DNA of 64,000 nt, taken from Synergistaceae bacterium (lineage in GTDB: Bacteria > Synergistota > Synergistia > Synergistales > Aminobacteriaceae). Position 1 is the first letter of the stretch; every line of letters starts with the position of its first letter. Location of the stretch: NCBI GenBank assembly GCA_017450125.1, contig JAFSWZ010000033.1:21914-85913 (forward strand), read 5' to 3'. The position numbers were made by a program, and so were the translations under genes. Positions 49,468 through 58,682 of the stretch are shown in pieces. Below the pieces are notes generated by a model. The model saw only the letters and a program-made list of their open reading frames with translations, ran no database searches and was not told the origin of the DNA.

Positions 49468-50997
49468 ATGATAGCCACAGCATTAGTCAACGTGTTCAAC
49501 CCTGTGTGCCTGTTCCTTATCTGGGCAGGTACTGTGATAGGAATAATCTTCGGCTCAGTTCCCGGCTTATCCGCAACAATGGCGGTCGTACTTTTCCTGC
49601 CGATGACGTTCAGCCTTGAGGCTACGCGGGGAATCGCTCTTCTCGTCGGCCTGTACATGGGAGGAATTTCCGGCGGCTTGATTTCGGCAATACTCCTCAA
49701 GATTCCCGGCACACCTTCATCAATCTCGACGGTGTTTGACGGCGGACCGATGGCAGAGAAAGGCGAAGCAGGACGCGCGCTCGGCGTAGGAATCCTGTAC
49801 TCGTTCATCGGCTCAATCATGGGAATACTTGCCCTGATGTTCATCAGCCCGATGCTCGCGAAAGTGTGCCTTCTCTTCGGGCCTGCAGAGTATTTCTCGG
49901 TTGCTGTATTCTCGCTGACGATTATTGCTGCTCTGTCGGGTAAAGACCTGCTCAACGGACTTATAGCCGGTCTCACGGGGTTAGCCCTTTCGATGGTCGG
50001 AATGGCACCCATTGATACGAAGGTGCGCTACACGTTCGGGAATTACCAGCTGCTTAACGGCTTTGACATCACGGTGCTGTTAATCGGAGTGTTCGCGGTT
50101 ACGGATATAATTCTTGCTGGCTTCGGACGGAGGACGTTATCACAGCGTCTCGAGCAGAAGAAGTACCAGCTGAAGGGTTACGGAATAAGTATGCTTGAGT
50201 TCATCCAGCAGATACCAAACGCAATAATCTCCTCAATCATCGGAATCATAATCGGCATTCTTCCCGGCATCGGAGGAAGTACGGCGGGCTTGCTTGCGTA
50301 CACTGCGGAGAAGTCGCGCTCAAAGCATCCCGAGAAGTTCGGGACGGGAATTATTGACGGCGTAATAGCTTCCGAGACCTCGAACAATGCGGTTATAGGA
50401 GGCTCGCTTGTGCCTCTGCTGTGCATGGGCATTCCCGGAAATACGGTTGCGGCAGTGTTTCTCGGGGGGCTTCTGGTTCACGGAATAAATCCCGGCCTGC
50501 TGATCTTCGACAAGAGCGGCGTGTACGTGTACGGGATATACTTTGCATTAATCGTGGCCAGCGTCTTCATGTTAATCTTTGAGCGCATGGGGTTAAGGAT
50601 TTTCGCGAAACTGCTCGACATCCCCAAGCACATACTTTTACCGATAATCATGATTATGTGCTGCGTCGGAGCTTATTCCAGCAACAGCAGAGTGTTCGAC
50701 GTTCAGTGCGTGCTGTTCTTCGCGCTGCTGGGGCTGTTGTTCAAGTGCTTCAGGATTCCGAGCACGCCGTTAATCATCGGGTTCATACTCGGTTCAATGT
50801 TCGAGGAGAACCTGAGGATGGCACTTCAGGCTTCGCACGGAAACTGGATGATATTCGTACAGCGTCCCATCTCGCTGAGCTTCCTTGTTGTGGCGGTAGT
50901 GTTCTGCACCTACACGGTCATAAGCAACCTGCGCGCAAAGAAGAAGGCGGAGCTTGAGGGCAAGGAGTTCCACGAGCCGGAAGAGGGAGAGCTGTAG
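49468..50997 (+). CDS. tctA: Tripartite tricarboxylate transporter, large membrane subunit
   Basis: The 509-aa permease has about 11-12 membrane helices and the TctA signature IGIIFGSVPGLSATMAVVLFLP, plus its second copy GIIIGILPGIGGSTAGLLAY and AVIGGSLVPLLCMGIPGN. It moves the carboxylate bound by TctC, driven by an ion gradient. Its stop overlaps the amidohydrolase start (TAGTG). Confidence 0.94.
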   Translation: MIATALVNVFNPVCLFLIWAGTVIGIIFGSVPGLSATMAVVLFLPMTFSLEATRGIALLVGLYMGGISGGLISAILLKIPGTPSSISTVFDGGPMAEKGEAGRALGVGILYSFIGSIMGILALMFISPMLAKVCLLFGPAEYFSVAVFSLTIIAALSGKDLLNGLIAGLTGLALSMVGMAPIDTKVRYTFGNYQLLNGFDITVLLIGVFAVTDIILAGFGRRTLSQRLEQKKYQLKGYGISMLEFIQQIPNAIISSIIGIIIGILPGIGGSTAGLLAYTAEKSRSKHPEKFGTGIIDGVIASETSNNAVIGGSLVPLLCMGIPGNTVAAVFLGGLLVHGINPGLLIFDKSGVYVYGIYFALIVASVFMLIFERMGLRIFAKLLDIPKHILLPIIMIMCCVGAYSSNSRVFDVQCVLFFALLGLLFKCFRIPSTPLIIGFILGSMFEENLRMALQASHGNWMIFVQRPISLSFLVVAVVFCTYTVISNLRAKKKAELEGKEFHEPEEGEL

Positions 50998-52133
50998 TGT
51001 ATCAGCTTCTCATAAAGAACGGAACAGTTATTGACCCTGCGAATAACCTTCGCGGGGTCTTTGACGTTGCGGCGGAAAACGGGCATATTGCGGCAGTCTC
51101 ACCGTGCATTGACGCACCCGCAGTGAATAAGGTCGACGCGTCAGGATGCCTCGTTGTGCCGGGACTGATTGACCATCACGCCCACGTGTACCCTCTCGCG
51201 AAAATCGGCATTCCCGCAGAGGCAGTGTGCTTCGCGTCGGGAGTTACGACAGTCGTTGATGCGGGAAGCACGGGAGCAAAGACCTTCCGTCAGCACAAAG
51301 ACTTCATCCGCAACAGCAAGCTCACCGTGAAGGCATACGTCAATGTGTGTTCGGCTGGCTTGGACTCCCTTCCCGCAAAAATGGAGGACGTTGACCCTTC
51401 ACACTTCGACGAGGGGGCACTGCGCGAACTCTTCGAGGAGGAAGGCAGCAGTCTTCTCGGCCTGAAGTTACGCACGAGCAGGGAGATTGTCGGTGCGCTG
51501 GGCTACGAGCCGTTACGGGAAACCGTGAAGCTCGCGGACAAGCTTGGAGTTTCCGTGATGGTGCACTGCACGAACCCTCCCGGCGAAATGTCGGAGCTTC
51601 TCGGCTGTCTGAGGCCCGGCGACGTAATCACTCACATGTACATGAACAAGGGCAGCACGATTATTAACGGAGAACGTGTCAGCAAAGCAGCCCACTACGC
51701 ACGGAAACGCGGAGTAATCTTCGAGGCAGCAGATGCGCGGGCACATTTCGGGTTCAGCACGGCAGAGCCGGCAATCCGCGAGGGCTTCTACCCCGACATT
51801 CTGGGTACTGACCTAACGAAGCTGAGCATGTACCTGCGCCCGACATCCTTCAGCATGGCTAACCAGCTCGCAAAGTACTCGATGCTCGGCATCCCGGAAG
51901 ACGAACTCTTCAGGCTCTGCACAATCAATCCCGCAAAACACATGGGCATTGACGCAGGAACTCTGAGTGTCGGGAAGGCGGCGGATATTGCGGTGTTCAG
52001 GAGGGAAGAACGCGCTGTAACTTTCGGCGACAGAGCAGACAACACAGCAGCTCTGCGTGAAGGGAAGTTCATCTACCGTCCTATGCTGACCGTCAAGAAC
52101 GGCGAAACAGTCTACCGTGATATAGCGTTCTAG
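50997..52133 (+). CDS. Amidohydrolase-superfamily metallohydrolase (dihydroorotase-like)
   Basis: The 378-aa protein has the metal site DHHAHVY (His61, His63), a conserved Lys (LGLKLRTS) that may be carbamylated, further His in VMVHCTNP and THMYMNK, and a C-terminal INPAKHMGI-x-AG-x-L-x-VG-x-AADIAVF segment. It belongs to the metallo-dependent hydrolases near dihydroorotases and N-acyl or cyclic-amide hydrolases. The start is GTG overlapping the tctA stop, so production is coupled to uptake. It probably hydrolyses the imported compound; the substrate is unknown. Confidence 0.88.
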   Translation: MYQLLIKNGTVIDPANNLRGVFDVAAENGHIAAVSPCIDAPAVNKVDASGCLVVPGLIDHHAHVYPLAKIGIPAEAVCFASGVTTVVDAGSTGAKTFRQHKDFIRNSKLTVKAYVNVCSAGLDSLPAKMEDVDPSHFDEGALRELFEEEGSSLLGLKLRTSREIVGALGYEPLRETVKLADKLGVSVMVHCTNPPGEMSELLGCLRPGDVITHMYMNKGSTIINGERVSKAAHYARKRGVIFEAADARAHFGFSTAEPAIREGFYPDILGTDLTKLSMYLRPTSFSMANQLAKYSMLGIPEDELFRLCTINPAKHMGIDAGTLSVGKAADIAVFRREERAVTFGDRADNTAALREGKFIYRPMLTVKNGETVYRDIAF

Positions 52134-52142
52134 AATCACAAA

Positions 52143-52177
52143 GCCCCTCACCAGAAACGGCGGGGGGCAAAATTTTT
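52143..52177. terminator. Terminator at the end of the catabolic operon
   Basis: GCCCCTC-ACC/GGCGGGGGGC stem-loop followed by AAAATTTTT lies between convergent stops at 52133 and 52184. The symmetric A/T run makes it usable by both strands. Confidence 0.7.
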
Positions 52178-52183
52178 CACTTC

Positions 52184-52885
52184 TTACGCGTCGTAAACCT
52201 CATCGAACACCTCAAAGCCTTTCTCTTCAAGCGTCTTCTGTACCCACGCGCGGTTAATCTCGCCTCTGCGGGTCTTATCGAGCTTGATTACGTCCGCCGC
52301 CTGGAACTTCCTCGCGTCCTCGAGAACTTTCGGTGCATCCTTGCGCGGGATAACTATAACGCCGTCAGGGTCAGCAAGAATAATGTCGCCGGGGTTGACG
52401 CTGATTCCGCCGCAGGAAATCGGTACGTTCACTTCGCCGGGGCCTTCCTTGTAGGGGCCGCCGGGCGTTGTGCCTGTGCAGTATACTGGGAAATCCCACT
52501 TGCCGATCTCGTCGATGTCGCGGATAGGGCCGTCGAGAACGATTCCCGCAACCTTCTTCTGAAGGTAGAGGTACGCCATCATGATTTCGCCCATGAGCGA
52601 GCGGGTGCAGTCCTCTTCGTTCGACACGACGAGAACATCACCTTCACTGCAGTAGTTCAGCGCGGCGTGAAGAGTGAGGTTGTCTCCTGCGCGGCACTTT
52701 ACGGTGAAGGCTGGGCCGGCCATCATCTGTGCTTTGGGGCTGCTGACGAGGTGGATGCGGGGGTTCATTGCGCAGCTTCTGCCCATAACGTCCGCCGTGT
52801 TGGAGGCGGGTATCTCCTTGAAGGCTTCGACGATCGCTGGGTCAGGCATGTTGCGCCTGAGGAATATTCTCTTTCCGACTGACAT
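52184..52885 (-). CDS. RraA-type aldolase family protein
   Basis: The 233-aa protein has the RraA/HMG-aldolase fold signatures SNTADVMGR, AFTVKCRAGDNL, GDVLVVSNE and DGPIRD, whose Arg-Asp pair binds metal and substrate, plus NPGDIILADPDGVIVIP. Enzymes of this group cleave 4-hydroxy-4-methyl-2-oxoglutarate-like acids to pyruvate or decarboxylate oxaloacetate; the RNase E inhibitor function is limited to shorter proteins. It is convergent with the catabolic operon and may give its last step. Substrate unproven. Confidence 0.85.
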   Translation of the reverse strand: MSVGKRIFLRRNMPDPAIVEAFKEIPASNTADVMGRSCAMNPRIHLVSSPKAQMMAGPAFTVKCRAGDNLTLHAALNYCSEGDVLVVSNEEDCTRSLMGEIMMAYLYLQKKVAGIVLDGPIRDIDEIGKWDFPVYCTGTTPGGPYKEGPGEVNVPISCGGISVNPGDIILADPDGVIVIPRKDAPKVLEDARKFQAADVIKLDKTRRGEINRAWVQKTLEEKGFEVFDEVYDA

Positions 52886-53011
52886 TGTGATTGCTCTCCT
52901 TTAAGTGTGATTATCGTGTGGATGAGTGAATGATACAGCAGGTTCTTCACCAACACAAACAGGCATAATTTGCATTACAGACAAGGATTTTTTGTTGATG
53001 TTTCGGCGCGC

Positions 53012-53017
53012 TATAAT
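53012..53017 (+). promoter_or_regulatory. -10 box upstream of cheV
   Basis: TATAAT 83 bp before the cheV start, in the 214-bp gap after the RraA gene. No sigma-28 (flagellar) promoter pattern is seen, and I see nothing else clear in the gap. Confidence 0.4.
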
Positions 53018-53099
53018 TGCTTCACACACCACAGCCAATAATCACAGCCCAAGTGTGATAAGATATACGCACCCCAACAATAGCGGAGGCTAAATTATT

Positions 53100-54035
53100 A
53101 TGCAGGAAGTCAAGAAGGTTACGACTGAGGTCGGCACAAACGAGTGGCAGCTAGTCGTCTTTGTGCTCGGAGATCAGTCTTTCGCCATCAATGTCGATAA
53201 AACCAGAGAGATTTTGCGCTGGCCGGGTGTCCGCTCAATCCCTGATGCCCCCGTCGCTCTTATAGGCATTACGTCCGTTCGCGGAGAAGTCCTGCCGATG
53301 GTTGACCTGCGAATCTTTCTGGGCATCCCCCCCGTTACTCCTATGGAGCAGAGCAAGGTCATCATCGCGGAGTTCAATGAGGTGAAGCTGGGCTTTGTCG
53401 TCGACGCAGTAGAACGAATCTACCGCATAAAGTCCGAAGACCTCGACGCAAGCATGACCGGCAAATATCTCGGAGACTGGATTCTCTACGTCATCAAGAG
53501 AGACAGCCGCAACGTCCTTCTTCTCGACTACGAGGCAATAGTCCAGACAATCAGCCCTCAGCTGGTCATCCAGCATTCAGGAGACCCGGGAAAGGCCGTA
53601 GCAATGATGGAAGGCGTAGGACACCCCGGCGATTATCACATCATCGTAGCCGAAGACTCGCCGCTTATCCGCAAGCAGGTTGAAGATGCACTGATGGCCT
53701 CTGGCTTCACTGACCTTCACATCTGCCCGGACGGAAAAGTCGCATATGAAGCAATCGTCCGCGAAGGCGAGAAGTGCGATCTCCTCATCACAGACGTTGA
53801 GATGCCCAGACTTGACGGCCTGACACTCACGAGGCGCATAAAGGAGAACCCCGAGACGAAGGGAATCCCTGTCATTGTGTTCTCGTCGATAATGGCCAAC
53901 GACATCAAGAACAAGGCCGCCAGCGTAGGCGCGAACTATCAGGTTACGAAGCCGGAGATTACACAACTCGTTGAATGCGTGGTGAAAGTCATACGCGAAA
54001 AGCAGGAGAAGGAAACAGAGGCCGCCGCGAGTTGA
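53100..54035 (+). CDS. cheV: Chemotaxis coupling protein CheV (CheW plus receiver)
   Basis: The 311-aa protein has an N-terminal CheW domain (QLVVFVLGDQSFAINVDKTREIL, IGITSVRGEVLPMVDLR) and a C-terminal receiver domain with Asp186, phospho-acceptor Asp232 (LLITDVEMPRLDG) and Lys in VTKPE. It couples receptors to CheA and can be phosphorylated, giving adaptation. It implies a chemotaxis system elsewhere; no che or fli gene is nearby. Its stop overlaps the next gene's TTG start. Confidence 0.94.
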   Translation: MQEVKKVTTEVGTNEWQLVVFVLGDQSFAINVDKTREILRWPGVRSIPDAPVALIGITSVRGEVLPMVDLRIFLGIPPVTPMEQSKVIIAEFNEVKLGFVVDAVERIYRIKSEDLDASMTGKYLGDWILYVIKRDSRNVLLLDYEAIVQTISPQLVIQHSGDPGKAVAMMEGVGHPGDYHIIVAEDSPLIRKQVEDALMASGFTDLHICPDGKVAYEAIVREGEKCDLLITDVEMPRLDGLTLTRRIKENPETKGIPVIVFSSIMANDIKNKAASVGANYQVTKPEITQLVECVVKVIREKQEKETEAAAS

Positions 54036-54730
54036 TATTACCCTTCTGGAACTCTGAACTGTACGTAGAGATTTCGCCGTGCTTCCCGTTCGGGAGGGAC
54101 TATCATCCTGTATCGCCCAGCAGATTCCACAGCCCCGTCCTCGAGAGCATCTCGCGTTCCTGCATGGACTTGGGAGGCGAGTTCTTCTTCATGGCTTCGC
54201 CCCAGACCGGGTGTGTCGGCAACTTGTCGCGCGAGAACTTCTACAAGGCCTCTCCCGACGCAATCATGAACTTGGGCTTCATCATGACGCTGGGTTATTC
54301 CGAGATGCTTGAACGTGCCGTGATCGCCTCGATGATGCTGCCTTCCGTGAACTACAGGCTGACGGCGGGGATTGCTGGCTGCTCTATCTGGAGTCATGGC
54401 ATCCTTGAGGGCACGACGAAGGTGATTGCTGTTGCGGGGGATGAGCCGTTCTTTGACTGCACGGACTACCTGAATGAGTTTGCGTCTCTGCTGGAGAGCT
54501 TCAGGGTTATTGCGGGGAACGGAGGTTTGTCGTATTACGCGGAGAGGTTCGGGTACGACAGGTTTTTTGTGTCGTGGGAGCAGGACAGTCCGCTTGAGCT
54601 TGCTCTCAGCCGTGCCTTGTCGGACATTGAGCTTGAGGAGACGCGCGGGATAGTCGGTGCTTCTCCGGTAGAGGAGTTTCCGCCGTTTATGGGTGCGGCA
54701 GTCAGTATGATGAACATTCACGAAGAATAG
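54032..54730 (+). CDS. Protein of unknown function between cheV and rpoD
   Basis: The 232-aa protein from TTG at 54032 (TTGA overlap with the cheV stop; AGAGG 10 nt upstream) begins [21 protein letters not shown]. It has no signal peptide. Notable segments are [59 protein letters not shown] and a C-terminal [20 protein letters not shown] recognise no family. A longer frame starting at 53975 lies inside cheV and is not supported. rpoD follows after 14 bp. Confidence 0.75.
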   Translation: MILPFWNSELYVEISPCFPFGRDYHPVSPSRFHSPVLESISRSCMDLGGEFFFMASPQTGCVGNLSRENFYKASPDAIMNLGFIMTLGYSEMLERAVIASMMLPSVNYRLTAGIAGCSIWSHGILEGTTKVIAVAGDEPFFDCTDYLNEFASLLESFRVIAGNGGLSYYAERFGYDRFFVSWEQDSPLELALSRALSDIELEETRGIVGASPVEEFPPFMGAAVSMMNIHEE

Positions 54731-54744
54731 AGAGGGATAAAGAA

Positions 54745-55914
54745 TTGGCACGGAAGAAGAAAGTTAAGCCGGAAGCACCGAAACCAGTTACGGAAGAAGA
54801 AAACTTTACGCTGGACGATGACCTTGACGACATATCGGACGGCAAGACCGACGCGGTTAAGGACATTCTTGATGAAGGGAGCGGCAGGGGCTACGTTACG
54901 CACGACGACATAGAGCGGCACCTCACAGCCGAGTCGTGGGATCCTGACACGCTCGACCGCATCTTCACCAACCTTCAGGAGATGGGCATTGACGTTGTCG
55001 ACAAAGCCAGCATCGGGAACATCCCTGCACCTGCGGACAGCCGCGAGGAGTTCATTCCGACGGACAGCGAACTCTCGAAACTCGACGACATACCGCTGAC
55101 TGACCCTGTGAGGATGTACCTGCGGGAGATCGGCAAAGTCTCTCTGCTCACTGCCTCTGAGGAGGTAGATTTGGCACAGAAGATGGAGGCTGGAGACGTT
55201 GAGGCCAAGAAGAAGCTGATTGACGCGAACCTTCGCCTTGTGGTGAGCATCGCGAAGAAGTACATCGGGCGCGGAATGCTCTTCCTCGACCTGATTCAGG
55301 AGGGGAACTTGGGGCTTATCCGTGCGGTGGAGAAGTTCGATTACCGGCGGGGCTTCAAGTTCAGCACGTACGCGACGTGGTGGATTCGTCAGGCGATAAC
55401 GCGTGCAATAGCTGACCAGGCAAGGACAATCCGCGTCCCTGTGCACATGGTCGAGACGATAAACAAGATGGTGAGGGTTTCGCGCCTTCTGGTTCAGGAA
55501 CTTGGCCGCGAGCCGACGGACGAAGAGATAGCCGCGAAGATGAACATAGAGCCCGGACGCGTCGAGGAGATTCGCCGCATCTCGCAGCTTCCCGTGTCGC
55601 TGGAAACTCCCATCGGCGAGGAAGAAGACTCACAGCTCGGGGACTTCATCGAGGATCACGACCTCCCGAGCCCGGACGAAGCTGCCGCAGGCCACCTCCT
55701 TCACGAACAGATAGAGGAGATGCTCAGCACCCTTTCCGACCGCGAGCGTGAAGTCCTGCACTTCAGGTTCGGCCTCGAGGACGGGCACTCGTACACGCTC
55801 GAGGAAGTCGGCAAGAAGTTCAACGTTACGCGCGAACGTATCCGGCAGATAGAGGCAAAGGCACTGCGAAAGCTCCGCCAGCCCAGCAAAAAACTGAAGG
55901 ACTTTCTGGACTGA
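54745..55914 (+). CDS. rpoD: Primary RNA polymerase sigma factor (sigma-70/RpoD)
   Basis: The 389-aa protein has a lysine-rich, acidic N-terminus with a region 1.1-like segment, region 1.2 ([16 protein letters not shown]), region 2 ([32 protein letters not shown]), region 3 and region 4 with the -35-binding helix-turn-helix ([19 protein letters not shown]). It directs transcription of housekeeping genes and recognises the TATAAT boxes seen across this window. Start is TTG with GAGAGGG upstream. dnaG, its common neighbour, is absent; a channel gene overlaps its stop (TGATG). Confidence 0.96.
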   Translation: MARKKKVKPEAPKPVTEEENFTLDDDLDDISDGKTDAVKDILDEGSGRGYVTHDDIERHLTAESWDPDTLDRIFTNLQEMGIDVVDKASIGNIPAPADSREEFIPTDSELSKLDDIPLTDPVRMYLREIGKVSLLTASEEVDLAQKMEAGDVEAKKKLIDANLRLVVSIAKKYIGRGMLFLDLIQEGNLGLIRAVEKFDYRRGFKFSTYATWWIRQAITRAIADQARTIRVPVHMVETINKMVRVSRLLVQELGREPTDEEIAAKMNIEPGRVEEIRRISQLPVSLETPIGEEEDSQLGDFIEDHDLPSPDEAAAGHLLHEQIEEMLSTLSDREREVLHFRFGLEDGHSYTLEEVGKKFNVTRERIRQIEAKALRKLRQPSKKLKDFLD

Positions 55915-56984
55915 TGTCAGCCAAGAGTTTTATCAAGACAGTCAAGAACGCCCGGCGCGGGGTGAAGTTCGCGGGCAAGTTCCACAACAAACTTACGCTC
56001 ACAGTTGTACTGTTCTTGGGGCTTATTGCCGGAAGCGCAATGTTCGTGTGGTGGCAGGAGCGGAATTTCACCGGCTCTTACTGGGATTCGCTGTGGACGG
56101 TGCTGTTCACGCTTATCGGGCAGGGAGAGTTCGCGAACTCCCCTCATACTCTGGGGGGCAGGATTATGGTGTTCCTGCTGTCGATATTTGGTGTAGCACT
56201 GTTCGGCGTGGTTTTCGCTGAGGTGATACAGAGGCTCATCAACAGCAGGATGAGGGCATTATTAGGGGAGATGATGGGGATAAACATGTGCAAGTTTGAA
56301 GGACATGTACTGATATGCGGCTGGAACGGAAGAGGGCCGTACCTCGTGAAGGAGATATTATCTTCAGGGCAGCAGGCGGCGTTGATCGCGAAGGAGAGAC
56401 CCGTTGACCTCGACGAGGAGGTATTCTTCGTGAAGGGCAACCCGTCAGAGCGCGACGCACTGATCAGGGGAGGAATAAAGAACGCTAACAGTGCCGTGAT
56501 TCTCGGAGACCCTGACTACGGGGAAGACGACTCGCACTCGATATTGACGGCTCTTGCTGTCGAGGATGCTGCTCCTGACATCTACACGGTTATGGAGCTC
56601 CACAATCCTGACAATGAACGTTATGCGCGGTACGCCCACGTCGACGACATACTGTACTCCGACAGCCTTATCGCCGGCATAACGTCGATATGTACGCACA
56701 ACGAGGGAATCTCTACGTTCATCAGGGACATTCTCTCGACGGCTGACACGGGGCACAGCTTCGCGACAGTTGACCTCAAGCCCGAGCACAAGGGCAAGAC
56801 CATCGACGAGGTGTTCGCTGCCATGAAGAAGCAGGACATTCTGCCGATAGGGATAATCGCGCCGGAAGAGGAAGGCGATCCTGTGCCGGAATGGGTCTCG
56901 ATGGTGAACCCTGACGGCAAACTTCGCGTAACGCTTCCGATGAAGGTAGTCTGTATCGTGCAGGACAACTGGTCCGGAAAGTAG
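55914..56984 (+). CDS. Two-TM cation channel with RCK (TrkA-N) domain and unusual selectivity filter
   Basis: The 356-aa protein has TM1 (about 27-47), a pore loop, TM2 (84-106) and a cytoplasmic RCK domain with CGWNGRGPYLV (135-145) that binds a nucleotide or ion. The filter region reads TLIGQGE (66-72), where potassium channels have TVGYGD: the Tyr is Gln and the Asp is Glu. Ion selectivity may therefore differ from K+. The C-terminal part has a second regulatory lobe (HKGKTIDEVFAAMKK). It is translationally coupled to rpoD. Confidence 0.88.
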   Translation: MSAKSFIKTVKNARRGVKFAGKFHNKLTLTVVLFLGLIAGSAMFVWWQERNFTGSYWDSLWTVLFTLIGQGEFANSPHTLGGRIMVFLLSIFGVALFGVVFAEVIQRLINSRMRALLGEMMGINMCKFEGHVLICGWNGRGPYLVKEILSSGQQAALIAKERPVDLDEEVFFVKGNPSERDALIRGGIKNANSAVILGDPDYGEDDSHSILTALAVEDAAPDIYTVMELHNPDNERYARYAHVDDILYSDSLIAGITSICTHNEGISTFIRDILSTADTGHSFATVDLKPEHKGKTIDEVFAAMKKQDILPIGIIAPEEEGDPVPEWVSMVNPDGKLRVTLPMKVVCIVQDNWSGK

Positions 56985-56996
56985 CAGACAAAAAAC

Positions 56997-57028
56997 GGGA
57001 GACCAGACTAAGGCCTCCCATTATTTTT
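56997..57028 (+). terminator. Terminator of the rpoD-channel operon
   Basis: GGGAG/CTCCC stem extended by partial pairs is followed by ATTATTTTT, 14 bp after the stop and touching the convergent gene end. Confidence 0.7.
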
Positions 57029-57854
57029 ACGCTCTCCACTTCTCCCAGCGTTCCAGAACTTCAACTAAGTCGTGCCCGCACCTCTCGAGCTTCGGCAGAA
57101 CCATAGCACTTATCCCGTCAGGAATCCCGTAGAAGGCTTCAGCTATCGAGCAGGCTATTGCCGTCAGAGTGTCCGCGTCCCCGCACAGCGACACCGCACC
57201 CCGCGTAACATCCTCGAAGTTCTCGCCCTCAAGGAAGGCCGTAATCGCTTCGGGTACTGTCTGCTGGCATGTCTCAACGTGGTAGTACGTCTGCTGAATC
57301 TCGGCGATGCTTCGCGAGAGGTCATAGCCGTAACGTTCCGCGACGTAGTGTCGGATGTCCTGCTTTGCTGCTCCTGTGCGCGCGAGGAAGATACACCCTG
57401 CCGTCGCCTGAGCTCCCTTGATGCCTTCGGGGTGGTTGTGGCTGACTGCCGAGCTGGCTTCCGCGAAGCGTTCCGTCTCCTCGAGGGTGTCGAATGCCCA
57501 GCCCACAGGCGACACGCGCATTGCCGAGCCGTTCCCGCAGCTGTTGTAGGGCTGAGGGTCATCGTGTGCAAGCCAGTCCATGAAGCGTATTCCGTAGCCA
57601 GCGTCAGGATACCTCCGGCCGTACTTTCGCATTGAGGCGGAAACTTTCTCCGCGAAGATTTCGGGGGTAGTCTTGTCGCCGCGACGGGGCATCGAGTCCA
57701 TTACGCCCTCTGCAACTGCGAGCGTGAGAATCGAGTCGTCCGTCGCGTATGACCAGTCTGACACGAGCGGGTAATCCCTGCTGTGTGCTTCTCTTCTGTG
57801 CCGGTCGAACTCAAACGGGCTTCCCACGACATCACCGACTATTGCGCCTAACAT
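57027..57854 (-). CDS. ADP-ribosylglycohydrolase family protein (copy 2)
   Basis: The 275-aa protein has the DraG-type blocks GAIVGDVVGSPFEF, the metal-binding YATDDS, NGSAMRVSP, HNHPEGIKGAQA and LCGDADTLTAIACSIAEAFYG. It removes ADP-ribose from proteins or related compounds using Mg2+. It directly abuts its paralogue upstream (57855), with no spacer. TDDT is TDDS here and GGDxDT is CGDADT. These changes may alter activity. Confidence 0.92.
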   Translation of the reverse strand: MLGAIVGDVVGSPFEFDRHRREAHSRDYPLVSDWSYATDDSILTLAVAEGVMDSMPRRGDKTTPEIFAEKVSASMRKYGRRYPDAGYGIRFMDWLAHDDPQPYNSCGNGSAMRVSPVGWAFDTLEETERFAEASSAVSHNHPEGIKGAQATAGCIFLARTGAAKQDIRHYVAERYGYDLSRSIAEIQQTYYHVETCQQTVPEAITAFLEGENFEDVTRGAVSLCGDADTLTAIACSIAEAFYGIPDGISAMVLPKLERCGHDLVEVLERWEKWRA

Positions 57855-58679
57855 CTACTTTTCTCCTCCCATCCATGTATACCATTCGGACAAGATGTGG
57901 CATATGTTGTCATCCAGCCTCGACAGAGCCTCGTGAGCAATATCTTTCGGCACGCTCCCGTAAAAACCTTCGGCGATTGCACCCGCAATGCAGGCTATCG
58001 TGTCGCTGTCTCCGCCGATTGATACTGCTTTCCTGACCGTGTCCTCGTAAGATTCCCCCTCGAGGAAGGCCGTAATTGCTTCGGGCACGCTTCCCTGACA
58101 CGTCGCGTCGAACTCGTAGCCCGGCCGTATCTCGTCGAGCGTCCTCGTGAGGTCATAGCCGTATCTCTCCGTGATGAAGTCGCGTATCTGCTCCTTGCTG
58201 TTGCCGGAACGTCCGAGAAAGATAGCTGATGCTGTGGCCTGTGCTCCCTTTATGCCTTCAGGGTGATTGTGAGTAACCATAGCCGTTATTCCAGCGAATA
58301 TCTCTACCGTCTCGAGGTCGTCGAACGCCCACGCAACAGGAGAAACTCTCATTGCAGAGCCGTTGCCGAAGCTCCCATAAGGCTCACGGCTTTTGTGCAA
58401 CAGCCAGCGCACGAACTTTCCGCCGAAACCCACGAAAGGATAAGCGTGGCCAAGTTCATGCATACAGTTGATGTAAGTCTCAGCAAAAGCCTTCTTGTCG
58501 GGAACTTCTCCGCGTTTCGGGACTGTCTCGATGAATGCCCACGCTGTTGCGCAGGTCATCAGCGTATCGTCCGTGAAGCGTGAACGTGCCGAGAACAGCG
58601 GAAATTCTGTCGTCTTGATGTTGTTGCGCTTGAACTCGTAGGGACTGCCTATGATGTCCCCTGCTATTGCGCCGAGCAT
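57855..58679 (-). CDS. ADP-ribosylglycohydrolase family protein (copy 1)
   Basis: The 274-aa paralogue keeps the canonical motifs: GAIAGDIIGSPYEF, FTDDT, GNGSAMRVSPVAWAFD, HNHPEGIKGAQATA and SIGGDSDTIACIAGAIAEGFYG. It looks catalytically complete. The two copies share about the same length and many identical stretches, pointing to tandem duplication followed by divergence. It starts 3 bp before the DUF362 gene stop on the same strand, so the three genes probably share a transcript. No ADP-ribosyltransferase is in the window. Confidence 0.93.
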   Translation of the reverse strand: MLGAIAGDIIGSPYEFKRNNIKTTEFPLFSARSRFTDDTLMTCATAWAFIETVPKRGEVPDKKAFAETYINCMHELGHAYPFVGFGGKFVRWLLHKSREPYGSFGNGSAMRVSPVAWAFDDLETVEIFAGITAMVTHNHPEGIKGAQATASAIFLGRSGNSKEQIRDFITERYGYDLTRTLDEIRPGYEFDATCQGSVPEAITAFLEGESYEDTVRKAVSIGGDSDTIACIAGAIAEGFYGSVPKDIAHEALSRLDDNICHILSEWYTWMGGEK

Positions 58680-58682
58680 CCC

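Noticed and set aside
53012..53060. Flagellar sigma-28 promoter for cheV
   Set aside because: The TAAA and GCCGATAA elements are not present; a sigma-70-type TATAAT is.
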